Below, one piece after another: positions 1 to 10,108 of a DNA stretch of 64,000 bases. Made by a program: the position numbers and the translations under genes. Under the pieces are notes generated by a model. The model was not told the DNA's origin. It worked only from the letters and a program-made list of their open reading frames with translations, and did not search any database. The stretch comes from Persephonella atlantica. GTDB lineage: Bacteria > Aquificota > Aquificia > Aquificales > Hydrogenothermaceae. Numbering within the stretch: position 1 is the first letter of the stretch; each line of letters begins with the position of its first letter. The stretch is from contig NZ_JAACYA010000002.1 in the NCBI RefSeq assembly GCF_016617615.1, forward strand, positions 682,001 through 746,000, written 5' to 3'.

Positions 1-1
1 G

Positions 2-205
2 CTTTATCCCCTGATATGGTCAAGGAAAAAATTTAATATAGCTGTTATATCCCTGTTGATCCTGCTTTACTGGTACTCAGCAGCTTTCCTATCATCTCTT
101 TCTCAGACAGGTGTCATACCATACTACTCTGTTCTTTCTGTTGACTTACTCTTTCTGATATTTGGGTTTTTATTTTTCAGAAAACTTAAGTTCAGTGAGC
201 TTTAG
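2..205 (+). CDS. C-terminal end of an LptF/LptG-like permease (partial)
   Basis: The reading frame is open from base 2 to a TAG at 203-205 and gives 67 residues. These hold two strongly hydrophobic stretches split by a short polar turn (SQTGVIPYY) and end in a short basic tail. This matches the last two membrane helices of the YjgP/YjgQ (LptF/LptG) inner-membrane permeases that extract lipopolysaccharide for export. The family call rests on hydropathy and on the glycine/proline turn typical of that C-terminus, because no conserved catalytic motif is in view. It converges on pheA, and the two genes overlap by 14 bases at their 3' ends. Another multi-pass membrane protein remains possible. Confidence 0.55.
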   Translation, partial: LYPLIWSRKKFNIAVISLLILLYWYSAAFLSSLSQTGVIPYYSVLSVDLLFLIFGFLFFRKLKFSEL

Positions 206-1277
206 GGTATGAACCAAGTATCTTAAAAAATGGAGATTTTTTTTCAAGTTCCTTCAGTGCATTTCTGATTCTATCTTCTTCTATGTGTCCCTCTATATCT
301 GTAAAGAATATGTAATCCCATGCTTCCTTCTTTGAAGGTCTTGATTCTATTTTTGTCATATTTATTCCATGTTTATAAAGAGGCTCCAGTGTTTTGTACA
401 GTGCTCCCACCTCATTTTTGACAGAGAAAACAAATGTTGTTTTATCATTCCCACTGGCTGGTGGAATATCTTTTCCTATAATAAGGAATCTTGTAAAGTT
501 CTGGGTATGTCTATCAATCTTTTTCTCTATTATGTGAAGACCGTATATATCGGCAGCTGCTTCACCTGCAACTGCAGCCGATTCGTAATCATCCTTTGCC
601 ATTTCTGCAGCCTTTGCCGTAGACTCAACCTCTATAAGCTGTGCATGGGGCAGATTTTTCATAAGCCATTCTCTGCATTCTGCCAGAGCATGTCTGTGAG
701 AGTAAACCCTCACAATCTGCTTTATGTCTGGATTAATTCCCATAAGGTGGAGGGATATCTCCAGTATAACTTCTCCTGTGATCTTTAGAGTGTAGTCCAC
801 AAGAAGGTCGTGTGTGTAGTTAACAATACCTTCAATGGTATTTTCAACAGGAACAACTCCAAAATCAGCCCTTTCCTTGAGTATTTCCTCAAACACATCC
901 TTTATCGTCTGGACAGGAATATACTCAACAGCCTGTCCAAAATGCTCTATAGCTGCCTGATGTGTAAATGTTGCCCTTGGTCCAAGATATGCAACCTTCA
1001 GATTTTCTTCTGTAGACCTGCAGGCTGAGATAATTTCTCTGAAAACAGGTTTTATAGAGTCTGTTGGGAAATACTCACCAAACTCTCTGTTTAACTGTTC
1101 CAGCCTGTCAAATATTTTCTGCTCTCTGCTTGGAACATATATAGGCAGGTTGTGTTTTTTCTTTATATGCCCTACATCTCTTGCAAGTCTCGCCCTATCG
1201 TTAAGTAACCTGAGGATCTGCTCATCTATTTCGTCTATCTTTTTCCTCAGTTCATTTAACTTACTTCTGTACTCCAT
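192..1277 (-). CDS. pheA: Bifunctional chorismate mutase / prephenate dehydratase
   Basis: A 361-residue cytoplasmic enzyme for phenylalanine synthesis: chorismate to prephenate to phenylpyruvate. Residues 1-90 form an all-helical AroQ-type mutase (LRKKIDEIDEQIL...). Residues 94-270 form the dehydratase, with its TRF catalytic motif near 262. Residues 280-355 form an ACT domain carrying GALYKTL and ESRP, the usual phenylalanine-binding signatures, so allosteric inhibition by Phe is expected. The ATG at 1277-1275 shares one base with the suhB stop (TGATG), implying translational coupling; a GTG one codon upstream is the alternative. Length and domain order are normal for the P-protein family. 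Confidence 0.96.
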   Translation of the reverse strand: MEYRSKLNELRKKIDEIDEQILRLLNDRARLARDVGHIKKKHNLPIYVPSREQKIFDRLEQLNREFGEYFPTDSIKPVFREIISACRSTEENLKVAYLGPRATFTHQAAIEHFGQAVEYIPVQTIKDVFEEILKERADFGVVPVENTIEGIVNYTHDLLVDYTLKITGEVILEISLHLMGINPDIKQIVRVYSHRHALAECREWLMKNLPHAQLIEVESTAKAAEMAKDDYESAAVAGEAAADIYGLHIIEKKIDRHTQNFTRFLIIGKDIPPASGNDKTTFVFSVKNEVGALYKTLEPLYKHGINMTKIESRPSKKEAWDYIFFTDIEGHIEEDRIRNALKELEKKSPFFKILGSYPKAH

Positions 1278-2065
1278 CACAGAAGATTCCTCTGAACAAT
1301 GTCTAACAGATATTTATGTATATTTTTTCCTCCTGCAACAACATTCCCGTCAAGCTCTCTATTGCCCTCAAAATTTGTAAAAATACCTCCTGCTTCCTCA
1401 ACAAGAAGCATCCCTGCTGCTATGTCCCATTTTGAGAGCTTCATCTCAAAAAATCCATCAAACACTCCTTCTGCAGTCATAGCAAGATCCACAGCCGCTG
1501 CTCCAGGTCTTCTGACAGCAGAAAATGTTACCATTGCTTCTCTGAATGCTTTCAGATACACATCTATCTCTTCCTCGTATCTGAACGGAAAACCGGTCGC
1601 TATTATGGCCATATCAACCGGTCTGTCAGACACTGAAATCCTGCTTCCGTTAAGGTAGGCTCCTTCTCCTTTACCAGCCCAGTAAAGCTTTTCCAGCATA
1701 GGAATGTATATTGCTCCTGCTATTATCTCGTTATCTTTCTGGAGGGCAACAGAAACAGCAAAAATCTCAAAACCATTTATATAGTTCTTTGTTCCATCTA
1801 ATGGATCAACAATCCACACATAACCGCTGTCCTTTTTACCGTAAATCCCTTCCTCTTCTCCAAGGAAAGAATGCTGAGGACATACAGAAAGTATAAAATT
1901 CCTTATCCTCTCCTCAGATAGTTTATCAACATATGTAACAAAATCCTTTTTTGCTTTGTATTCTACATCTTCCCTTTTTATTGCCCCGAAATTCTCTTTA
2001 AGTATATATCCTCCTAAAACAGCAGCTTCTTTGGCTATCTGTATGTAATCTCTAACCTCCAACAA
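1277..2065 (-). CDS. suhB: Inositol monophosphatase family protein (SuhB/FBPase-IV type)
   Basis: A 262-residue Mg2+-dependent sugar-phosphate phosphatase. The metal-binding signatures are all present: GEEEG (about residue 70), DPLDGTKNY (about 87) and WDIAAG near the C-terminus. In thermophiles this family often acts on both inositol-1-phosphate and fructose-1,6-bisphosphate, and the neighbouring pgk makes a gluconeogenic FBPase role plausible, but the sequence cannot separate the two. The start is TTG, placed four bases after an AGGAGAG ribosome site. It is coupled to pheA downstream and lies 8 bases after pgk. Confidence 0.9.
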   Translation of the reverse strand: MLEVRDYIQIAKEAAVLGGYILKENFGAIKREDVEYKAKKDFVTYVDKLSEERIRNFILSVCPQHSFLGEEEGIYGKKDSGYVWIVDPLDGTKNYINGFEIFAVSVALQKDNEIIAGAIYIPMLEKLYWAGKGEGAYLNGSRISVSDRPVDMAIIATGFPFRYEEEIDVYLKAFREAMVTFSAVRRPGAAAVDLAMTAEGVFDGFFEMKLSKWDIAAGMLLVEEAGGIFTNFEGNRELDGNVVAGGKNIHKYLLDIVQRNLL

Positions 2066-2073
2066 ACTCTCCT

Positions 2074-3273
2074 TTAATCTCTCTTTGTAATAGCTTCAAG
2101 GCATGGTAACTTTTTACCCTCTAACAGCTTTAGAAAAGCACCTCCACCTGTTGATATATAGCTTATATCATCAACAACACCGGCTTTGTGTATTGCATAA
2201 TCTGTATCTCCACCTCCAGCTATAGAAAGGGCAGGAGATTCTGCTATTGCGTGAGCTAAAGAAAACGTTCCAAACTTGAATTTTTCAATCTCAAATACGC
2301 CCATAGGTCCGTTCCATACTATCGTCTGCGCATCCTTAAGGATTTCCTTTATCAGTGTTACCGATGCGTGCCCTATGTCAAGCCCAAGCCATCCTTTAGG
2401 AATTTCCTGCCATGCTACTTCCATAACAGGTGTCTGTTCAGATACAGCCTGACCGCAAACAAAATCAACAGGAAGGTAAAACTTAACGTTTAACTTTTTT
2501 GCCTTTTCTATAACAGAAAGAGCTTCATCAAACATATCATCTTCGACAAGGGAACTTCCAACGCTGTATCCCTGAGCCTTTAGAAATGTAAAGGCCATAG
2601 CCCCACCAATGAATATCTTGTCCACTTTTTCCAACAGATGTGTAATAACTCCCAACTTTGATGAGACCTTTGAACCTCCTAAAAATGCAACAACTGGTCT
2701 CTGGGGATTTACAAGTGCTTTTTCAAAATATCTCAGTTCCCTTTCTAAAAGGAAACCCATAACAACAGGTTTAACAAAATCCTTTATACCGTACATTGAT
2801 GCATGTTTTCTGTGACATGTTCCAAATGCATCGATAACATATATATCTGCTAAAGATGCCAGAGCTTTTGCAAACTCTGGGTCATTATTTTCCTCTCCAG
2901 GGTGGAATCTCAGATTTTCAAGAAGAACAACGTCTCCATCTTTCATTGAGCTGACTGCCTCTTCAACATCTCTGCCTACACAGTCTGGCAGAAACTTAAC
3001 AGTTTTTTCCAGCAGTCTCTCCAGTCTTTTTGCAACCGGGTAGAGGGAATATTTCGGATTTCTCTCTCCTTTTGGCCTTCCAAGATGGGAGGCAAGTACT
3101 ATTTTTGCTCCTCTATCTATCAGATAGTTTATTGTTGGTATTGTTTCTCTTATCCTGACATCATCAACAATGTTCCCATGTTCGTCCAGAGGAACATTAT
3201 AATCAACTCTCACAAAAACCCTTTTGCCAGATACATCAACATCTTCCAGTGTCATGTATCCGTTGAACATCAT
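2074..3273 (-). CDS. pgk: Phosphoglycerate kinase
   Basis: A 399-residue glycolytic/gluconeogenic enzyme that interconverts 1,3-bisphosphoglycerate plus ADP and 3-phosphoglycerate plus ATP. It shows the N-domain signature RVDYNVPLD, the LASHLGRPKG substrate loop, FLGGSKVSSK, the WNGPMGVFE nucleotide-domain signature and the C-terminal GGGDT and STGGGA loops. The length is that of a standalone bacterial PGK. An AGGAGG site lies immediately before two tandem ATG codons (3273-3271 and 3270-3268), and the second has the better spacing. It follows the 120-residue gene by six bases, so the run from guaB to pheA is probably co-transcribed. Confidence 0.97.
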   Translation of the reverse strand: MMFNGYMTLEDVDVSGKRVFVRVDYNVPLDEHGNIVDDVRIRETIPTINYLIDRGAKIVLASHLGRPKGERNPKYSLYPVAKRLERLLEKTVKFLPDCVGRDVEEAVSSMKDGDVVLLENLRFHPGEENNDPEFAKALASLADIYVIDAFGTCHRKHASMYGIKDFVKPVVMGFLLERELRYFEKALVNPQRPVVAFLGGSKVSSKLGVITHLLEKVDKIFIGGAMAFTFLKAQGYSVGSSLVEDDMFDEALSVIEKAKKLNVKFYLPVDFVCGQAVSEQTPVMEVAWQEIPKGWLGLDIGHASVTLIKEILKDAQTIVWNGPMGVFEIEKFKFGTFSLAHAIAESPALSIAGGGDTDYAIHKAGVVDDISYISTGGGAFLKLLEGKKLPCLEAITKRD

Positions 3274-3279
3274 CTCCTC

Positions 3280-3642
3280 CTAAAATGGTAAATCGTCTTC
3301 TCCTTCACTTTCTCCTTCGATACCTCCCAGTATGTCCCATTCTGAGACGTCAATCCCCCTGACTTTCAGAGCTGTCTGTCTGAGAAGTTCAAGGTAACCG
3401 GCAATCTCCTTAAAAGCTTCAAGCATTGAAGAAAGCTTTGTTATCTGCTCCTGTGACAGGCGCCCTCTGTAAACTCTTAAAGCTCTCTTTATGGCGGCTT
3501 TTGTAACAATAATCTCCCCTGTTTTTGCCTGCCACTCACTCCAGAACTCATCAGAGCCCAGAGGACTCTTTACTATAAACCTCTCTAAGTTCGTAAGCTC
3601 CTGTGTAAGGAGCATATCAAACGAGTCAACCTTTCTGTTCAT
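3280..3642 (-). CDS. Uncharacterised 120-aa protein with an SSB-like acidic C-terminal tip
   Basis: No recognised enzyme family. Residues 1-95 look helical and contain conserved-looking aromatic/basic patches (WSEWQAKTGE, IKRALRVYRGRLS). Residues 96-120 are a low-complexity acidic linker (GGIEGESEGEDDLPF). The last six residues, EDDLPF, match the C-terminal peptide by which bacterial single-stranded-DNA-binding protein (SSB) recruits repair and replication partners. No OB fold is visible, so it is not an ordinary SSB. It has a good start (GAGG seven bases before the ATG) and sits between a 41-residue membrane peptide and pgk in one tight run, which says little about its role. The SSB-partner idea is inference only. 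Confidence 0.8.
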   Translation of the reverse strand: MNRKVDSFDMLLTQELTNLERFIVKSPLGSDEFWSEWQAKTGEIIVTKAAIKRALRVYRGRLSQEQITKLSSMLEAFKEIAGYLELLRQTALKVRGIDVSEWDILGGIEGESEGEDDLPF

Positions 3643-3650
3643 CTAAAACC

Positions 3651-3776
3651 TCATCTATCTTTTTTTCCCTGCTGGGAGTAATACTTATAACCTTCTTTTA
3701 CCAGAAATGTAACAATAAGCAAAGCTATAATAACAAAACCAATTGCTGAAATAACAGCTGTTATTGGTTCATTCAT
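3651..3776 (-). CDS. 41-aa single-pass membrane peptide
   Basis: A short reading frame, easily missed by length cut-offs, with a textbook ribosome site (AGGAGGTGAT) five bases before its ATG. The product begins MNEPITAV, has one hydrophobic helix at about residues 7-26 and ends in a basic, tyrosine-rich tail (KEGYKYYSQQGKKDR). It lies 12 bases after guaB and 8 bases before the 120-residue gene, in the same direction, so it is probably translated from the same mRNA. No family is recognised. An N-out, C-in topology follows from the positive-inside rule. Confidence 0.75.
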   Translation of the reverse strand: MNEPITAVISAIGFVIIALLIVTFLVKEGYKYYSQQGKKDR

Positions 3777-3788
3777 TTTTATCACCTC

Positions 3789-5390
<1,602 letters not shown>

Positions 5391-5431
5391 ATTGTTTTGC
5401 TCTAAATAGCCAAAAGGAGGTACTGGTGGAG

Positions 5432-5725
5432 ATGTACGCAGTAATTAAAACAGGTGGAAAGCAGTACAGAGTAGAGCCTGGAACAGTTCTGAAGGTAGAA
5501 AAAATAAACGCAAACCCTGGAGAAACCATTGAGATAGAAGCAGCTCTAATAAGGGACGATAATGGGAACATAAAAACAGAAGGAGTTGTTGAAGCTGAAG
5601 TTGTAGAACATGGAAAGCACAAAAAGGTTCTTGTTTTCCACTTTAAAAGGAAAAAGAACTATAAAAAGCTCAATGGACACAGACAACCATACACAATGAT
5701 AAAAGTTAAAGAAATCAAGGCTTAA
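5432..5725 (+). CDS. rplU: 50S ribosomal protein L21
   Basis: A 97-residue large-subunit protein that binds 23S rRNA. It begins with the family signature [17 protein letters not shown] and carries the conserved [20 protein letters not shown] segment near the C-terminus. Two starts compete. ATG at 5432 gives the classical N-terminus, 11 bases after GGAGG. GTG at 5426 adds Met-Glu, with 5-base spacing. The family N-terminus favours the ATG, the spacing favours the GTG. It is followed 14 bases later by rpmA, the usual rplU-rpmA order. Confidence 0.96.
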   Translation: MYAVIKTGGKQYRVEPGTVLKVEKINANPGETIEIEAALIRDDNGNIKTEGVVEAEVVEHGKHKKVLVFHFKRKKNYKKLNGHRQPYTMIKVKEIKA

Positions 5726-5739
5726 AGGAGGATTTAAAT

Positions 5740-5997
5740 ATGGCTTCCAAGAAAAGTGGTGGTTCAGCCAAGAACGGTAGAGATTCCTTCAGTAAAAGGC
5801 TTGGAGTAAAGAGATACGATGGACAGGTTGTAAAAGCGGGGAACATATTGGTTAGACAGAGAGGAACCAAGATATACCCTGGGAAAAATGTTGGACTTGG
5901 AAAAGATTACACACTGTTTGCCCTTATAGACGGTGTGGTTAAATTTGAAAGGGCGAAAGGGAAAAAGGTTGTTTCTGTATATCCAATAAATGCCTGA
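5740..5997 (+). CDS. rpmA: 50S ribosomal protein L27
   Basis: An 85-residue protein whose N-terminus reaches the peptidyl-transferase centre. The [18 protein letters not shown] core, [14 protein letters not shown] and [16 protein letters not shown] segments are family-typical. The extreme N-terminus reads ASKKSGGS where most bacteria have AHKKGGGS, so the first residues deviate slightly. There is no cleavable Firmicutes-type extension. AAAGGAGG precedes the ATG, and a hairpin terminator begins 4 bases after the stop. Confidence 0.96.
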   Translation: MASKKSGGSAKNGRDSFSKRLGVKRYDGQVVKAGNILVRQRGTKIYPGKNVGLGKDYTLFALIDGVVKFERAKGKKVVSVYPINA

Positions 5998-6001
5998 TGT
6001 G

Positions 6002-6023
6002 AGGGGAGTTCTTCTCCCTTTTT
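6002..6023 (+). terminator. Intrinsic terminator after rpmA
   Basis: A stem of about seven pairs (AGGGGAG with CTCCCTT, one G-T pair) closes a five-base TTCTT loop and is followed by a T run ending at 6023. It lies directly after the rpmA stop and overlaps the 3' end of the convergent rodA by two bases. There is no T run on the other strand, so it should act rightward only. Confidence 0.75.
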
Positions 6024-7110
6024 AAAAATGTAGTTTTTCTTCCCTGTAAACCCTTATAACACTCAGAGCTGTAGCAACCATAAGAGAAAACGCAACCATA
6101 GAACTCCCTCCATAACTGAGAAAAGGCAATGTTATCCCAACAACAGGAGCCATACCAACTGTCATTGCTATGTTTATGAATGCCTGAAGCACTATCAGCG
6201 ATGCAGTGCCAATCAGTATGTACTTTCCTTCGTCGTCTCTTATTTTGTTGCTCCAGTAAAGCATCCTCAATCCTACAATCAGATAGATAGTCAGTATTAT
6301 TGATGAAAACACAAATCCCCACTCTTCACCAATGGTGGCAAATATAAAGTCTGTATGCTGTTCTGGCAGGAAAAACAGTTTTGATTGAGTTCCATGCATA
6401 AAACCTTTTCCTGTAATACCTCCTGAGCCTATTGCTATTTTGGACTGTATCAGATGATACGCACTTTTAAAAGGATCAGCCTGAGGATCAATAAATGCAA
6501 GTATTCTCTCTTTCTGATAATCTTTCATATGCTCCCATATAAAAGGGGAAGACAGAATAACAGCAGTGATTCCTGCAACTATATATCTGTGGGATATACC
6601 TCCAGCAAACAGCATAAAAACCACAGGGATTAAAATTGTCAGTGCTGTTCCAAGATCCGGTTGTTTTAGAGTAAGAACAAATGGAACAGAAACTATCAAA
6701 AGAACGATAATGGCTGTTTTCAGGTCAACCTTTTCTTTTCTAACTCCCAGAATATATGCAGTAATGAGTATAACCACATACTTCATAAATTCAGAAGGTT
6801 GAATAGTAAAAAAGCCTAAACTTATCCATCTTTTTGCTCCCAGTATTGTCACCCCAAACAAAAAAACAGACAGAAGCATAACAACACCTAAAACATATAT
6901 GAAAGGTGCAAAATGGACAACCTTTCTGTAGTTTATAAGGGGAAAAAGCAGGAGTATAAAAACACTGACGAGACCATACAATCCCTGTTTTATGTATAGG
7001 TTGCTGTATTCGTGGACTGTTGCACTGTATATGTTAAGAACGCTCCACCCTATAAGGAAAAACACTATAAACAGGAGAAAAAAGTCATAATTTTTGAACT
7101 TCCCTTTCAT
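6022..7110 (-). CDS. rodA: Rod-shape SEDS glycosyltransferase RodA
   Basis: A 362-residue multi-pass membrane protein of the SEDS family (RodA/FtsW/SpoVE), the peptidoglycan polymerase of the elongation complex. About ten hydrophobic helices are visible. The family segments include GAKRWISLGFFTIQPSEFMK, LKQPDLGTALT, and the terminal GITLPFLSYGGSSM. Its ATG overlaps the stop of the penicillin-binding protein gene by four bases (ATGA), and the SEDS/class-B PBP pair is expected to work as one unit. The mre context and length indicate RodA rather than FtsW. Confidence 0.93.
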   Translation of the reverse strand: MKGKFKNYDFFLLFIVFFLIGWSVLNIYSATVHEYSNLYIKQGLYGLVSVFILLLFPLINYRKVVHFAPFIYVLGVVMLLSVFLFGVTILGAKRWISLGFFTIQPSEFMKYVVILITAYILGVRKEKVDLKTAIIVLLIVSVPFVLTLKQPDLGTALTILIPVVFMLFAGGISHRYIVAGITAVILSSPFIWEHMKDYQKERILAFIDPQADPFKSAYHLIQSKIAIGSGGITGKGFMHGTQSKLFFLPEQHTDFIFATIGEEWGFVFSSIILTIYLIVGLRMLYWSNKIRDDEGKYILIGTASLIVLQAFINIAMTVGMAPVVGITLPFLSYGGSSMVAFSLMVATALSVIRVYREEKLHF

Positions 7111-8891
7111 CTGATCAATCCTTCCCCATACATTTTCTGTATTATAGATTTCGTTATTGGAACAGCTGTTCTTGCTCCGCCAATACCGTGTTCAACGAAG
7201 ACAGATATCAGATACTCCGGTTTTCTGTAGGGAACAAAATCAACAAACCATGCATGGTTTTGTAAATACCACTTTTCTATCTTTTCCTTCCTTTTTTTAT
7301 GCCTGAAGACCTGTGCAGTTCCTGTTTTTCCTGCATTTTTAACAGGGAGAGTGGAGAGGAGCTTTGCCGTACCATTTTTACCATACACAACATCATAAAG
7401 ACCTTTCTTTATCACACGGAAATAAAACCTTTTTAGATTTAACTTCCTGATCACCTCTGTTTTTACAGTGATAAACCTCATTTTACTCATATCATAGTAT
7501 GCTTTCAAAAGTCTTGGCTTCAGCAGATAACCACCATTCAGAACAGGAACTAGAATCTTTGTGCTATCAAATGGAGTTATTGCCAGAAAACCCTGTCCTA
7601 TACTGTAGTTAACAGTATCACCCAGATACCATGGCTCTCCGATAAATTCTGCCTTCCATTCAGGGTCTGGTATTCTGGATACTCTCTTCTCTATCTGGGG
7701 ATTTAATTTTTCTCCCAGACCAAACATCCTCGCATAGTAACTTATCCTTTCTGAACCCAGTTTCACACCAATCTGGTAGAAATATGTATCACAGGAAACT
7801 TCAAGTGCCCCCATCACGTCAACATATCCACATCCCCTCGGATCCCAGTTCCGATAAACCCATTTCCCGATTTTAAATTCAGCTCCAGAAAAAATTTTCT
7901 GGTACGGAGCAACAACCCCCTCCTGAAGAGCGGCAAGGGCAACAGTAATCTTAAATATGGAACCGGGAGGATACAGTCCGTCTAATGCTTTGTTAAACAA
8001 TGGTTTATATCTGTTTTTTAAAAGGGCTTTCCACTCCTTAACAGAGAGACCATCTGCAAACTTCTGTATGTCATAGATAGGATAGCTCAGCAGAGCAATG
8101 ATACTGTAATCTTTCGGATTTACCACAACAACTGCTCCAGATTTCTGCCCTGACTGTTTAAAGGCCTCATATACTATTTTCTGAACCCGTGCATCAATCG
8201 TCAGATATATGTCACTTCCCCTTCTTGGTTGCTTTTCCCACAAGGTTTTTACGATCCTTCCTTTAGCATCAACAACAACAGCTCTCATACCGTAACTGCC
8301 TCTCAGATATCTGTCAAAAATCTTTTCTACCCCACTTTTACCTATAAGCATGTCCGGTGTAAGCATTGGATTTTTGTTTAGCTCATTTTTTGATGGATAC
8401 CCAACATATCCCAAAAGATGTGGCATATATCTGGCATATTCTGTGTACACTCTCCTTGGCTGAACTTCCAAAAATAAACCCTCAAAGTCCTGCCAGTGGT
8501 TGATAAACTTTTTAATCTGTTCCTGGGTTAATCGCTTCTTCAGTATGACCTTGTTTGCGTATCCTTTTTTTAGCCTTTCATAGATATCATCTTTAATCTC
8601 TATGCCGAGAATTTCTTTCAGTCTATCTTTCAACAGTTTCAAACGCTTTTTGACCATATACGGATAGGTGTATATCTGGAAAGAAGGCTCATCGTAGGCA
8701 AGGAGAATCCCGTTTCTGTCGTATATTTTTCCCCTTGGAGGGTTTACAACCATTATTCTGATGTGGTTTTTCTCCGATAATTTCCTGTAGAAATCCCCTT
8801 TCAGCACCTGAAGATAAAACAGTCTGGAAAATAGAATAAGATACCCTATTAAAAAAAGCAGTGCTATTATCCTTAATCTACCTGATTTCAT
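7107..8891 (-). CDS. mrdA: Penicillin-binding protein 2 (elongation transpeptidase)
   Basis: A class-B transpeptidase of about 594 residues anchored by one N-terminal helix, which cross-links peptidoglycan during side-wall growth with RodA. The PBP dimerisation domain contains NPPRGKIYDRNG. The transpeptidase domain has the nucleophile motif SIFK (about residue 311), SCD as the SxN-type motif, and GKTGTAQ. The frame allows GTG at 8900 or ATG at 8891. Neither has a strong ribosome site, and translation is probably coupled to mreD, whose end overlaps it. Fourth gene of the mreB-mreC-mreD-mrdA-rodA operon. Confidence 0.94.
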   Translation of the reverse strand: MKSGRLRIIALLFLIGYLILFSRLFYLQVLKGDFYRKLSEKNHIRIMVVNPPRGKIYDRNGILLAYDEPSFQIYTYPYMVKKRLKLLKDRLKEILGIEIKDDIYERLKKGYANKVILKKRLTQEQIKKFINHWQDFEGLFLEVQPRRVYTEYARYMPHLLGYVGYPSKNELNKNPMLTPDMLIGKSGVEKIFDRYLRGSYGMRAVVVDAKGRIVKTLWEKQPRRGSDIYLTIDARVQKIVYEAFKQSGQKSGAVVVVNPKDYSIIALLSYPIYDIQKFADGLSVKEWKALLKNRYKPLFNKALDGLYPPGSIFKITVALAALQEGVVAPYQKIFSGAEFKIGKWVYRNWDPRGCGYVDVMGALEVSCDTYFYQIGVKLGSERISYYARMFGLGEKLNPQIEKRVSRIPDPEWKAEFIGEPWYLGDTVNYSIGQGFLAITPFDSTKILVPVLNGGYLLKPRLLKAYYDMSKMRFITVKTEVIRKLNLKRFYFRVIKKGLYDVVYGKNGTAKLLSTLPVKNAGKTGTAQVFRHKKRKEKIEKWYLQNHAWFVDFVPYRKPEYLISVFVEHGIGGARTAVPITKSIIQKMYGEGLIR

Positions 8892-9324
8892 CAAAAACAC
8901 TTACCACATAAAAAGTCAAAAAGTTAACCAGAATATAAGCAAGATATACTGGAGAAAAATCCAGTATACCTGTAGACAGATATGTTATAAACCCCTTTAA
9001 TCCAGTATCAACAGCAGTAACAACAAATATAAGGAAAAACTTAACAGAAATAGATGAGTAATAAAACTTCTGTTTTATATTGCTGACAAGGAGGACAATA
9101 AAGCTTTTACTTATCGTGTTAACAGGAATACCTGGGGGGTACATCAGATCCTGCAAAACACCTGTAAAAACAGCAATTTTCAGAGAATCTGAAAGCCCAT
9201 TCTTCAGGGCAAAAATAACTATGAATACAGTAACAATATCAGGAATAATTCCCCAGAGAGAGAAGAACTTTGCAACATATATCTGAAGAATAAGGAGTAA
9301 AAAAATAAAAAGATATACCCTCAT
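8878..9324 (-). CDS. mreD: Rod-shape-determining protein MreD
   Basis: A 148-residue hydrophobic protein with about five membrane helices. Its sequence is weakly conserved, as is usual for MreD. The LQDLMYPPGIPVNTISKSFI segment fits the family. Assignment leans on position: it starts inside the mreC stop (overlap 9321-9324) and ends inside the mrdA start. It is expected to link MreC to the PBP2-RodA pair in the inner membrane. Confidence 0.85.
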   Translation of the reverse strand: MRVYLFIFLLLILQIYVAKFFSLWGIIPDIVTVFIVIFALKNGLSDSLKIAVFTGVLQDLMYPPGIPVNTISKSFIVLLVSNIKQKFYYSSISVKFFLIFVVTAVDTGLKGFITYLSTGILDFSPVYLAYILVNFLTFYVVSVFDEIR

Positions 9325-10106
9325 TTTTTACCTGAAAATATTACTACATATTCAATACTGTAAGGATTAAGACTGAGGGACACAGTTACATTTTTATAGA
9401 AATTTCCCTCAACGTAAGATACAGACTTTATCTTCCCTATAGGAACACCGGAAGGAACCTTTTCAAACCCTTCTGTCTCAACGACATCCCCAATTCTTAT
9501 ATCCTGCTCAGGTTTTACAAACATAAGTCTTCCTTCCTTCCTGTCTTTCCCCTGAAAGAACACAAACTCCCCTGTTTTCCTGCAACGGGCAGAAATTCTG
9601 AAATTTTTATCAGAAACAAGAATAACAGAGGAGGAAAATGCTCCAACCTGATAAACCTGTCCCAGTAGAAGACCGTTAGCCACAACAAGATCTCCCTTTT
9701 TTATACCGTCAAAAGAACCTGCATCAACAATAACAAAATCTCTCCAGTTATCCGGAGAATAACCAATTATTCTGGCTACTTTCAGTTTGTAATCTGGATA
9801 CTTATCTGTGAACTGGAGTAAACGTTTCAGCTTTTTATTTTCTGCTTCAACCTTCTTTAGCTGAATAATACGGGCTTTCAAAAGTTCTATTTTTTTCTCA
9901 AGCTGTCTGTTTTCTTCAATAATACTACTCTGTGACTGAAAATGTTTGAAAACGGATAAAAAAAATTCTTCAACTGTATCAGCCATTTTAAAAACAGGGT
10001 AAGATGCATCAAGAATAATACCCTTTAACTGCTCATTCCTGAAAAAATACAGAAAGCTTACTGCCACCACAGCAGAAACAAAAACCAGGGCATATATCTT
10101 TTTCAT
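9321..10106 (-). CDS. mreC: Rod-shape-determining protein MreC
   Basis: A 261-residue bitopic protein. One N-terminal helix (residues 4-22) is followed by a coiled coil (about 60-95, rich in E/K/L with IEENRQLEKKIELLKARI) and then the periplasmic beta domains (ARIIGYSPDNWRDFVIVDAGSFDGI...). It is a scaffold binding PBP2 in the elongasome. It lies two bases after mreB and overlaps mreD by four bases. The length is normal. Confidence 0.92.
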   Translation of the reverse strand: MKKIYALVFVSAVVAVSFLYFFRNEQLKGIILDASYPVFKMADTVEEFFLSVFKHFQSQSSIIEENRQLEKKIELLKARIIQLKKVEAENKKLKRLLQFTDKYPDYKLKVARIIGYSPDNWRDFVIVDAGSFDGIKKGDLVVANGLLLGQVYQVGAFSSSVILVSDKNFRISARCRKTGEFVFFQGKDRKEGRLMFVKPEQDIRIGDVVETEGFEKVPSGVPIGKIKSVSYVEGNFYKNVTVSLSLNPYSIEYVVIFSGKK

Positions 10107-10108
10107 TT

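Noticed and set aside
369-788. Open frames opposite pheA, pgk, guaB, recJ and other genes
   Set aside because: They are antisense shadows of well-recognised genes, with no ribosome sites and no plausible products.
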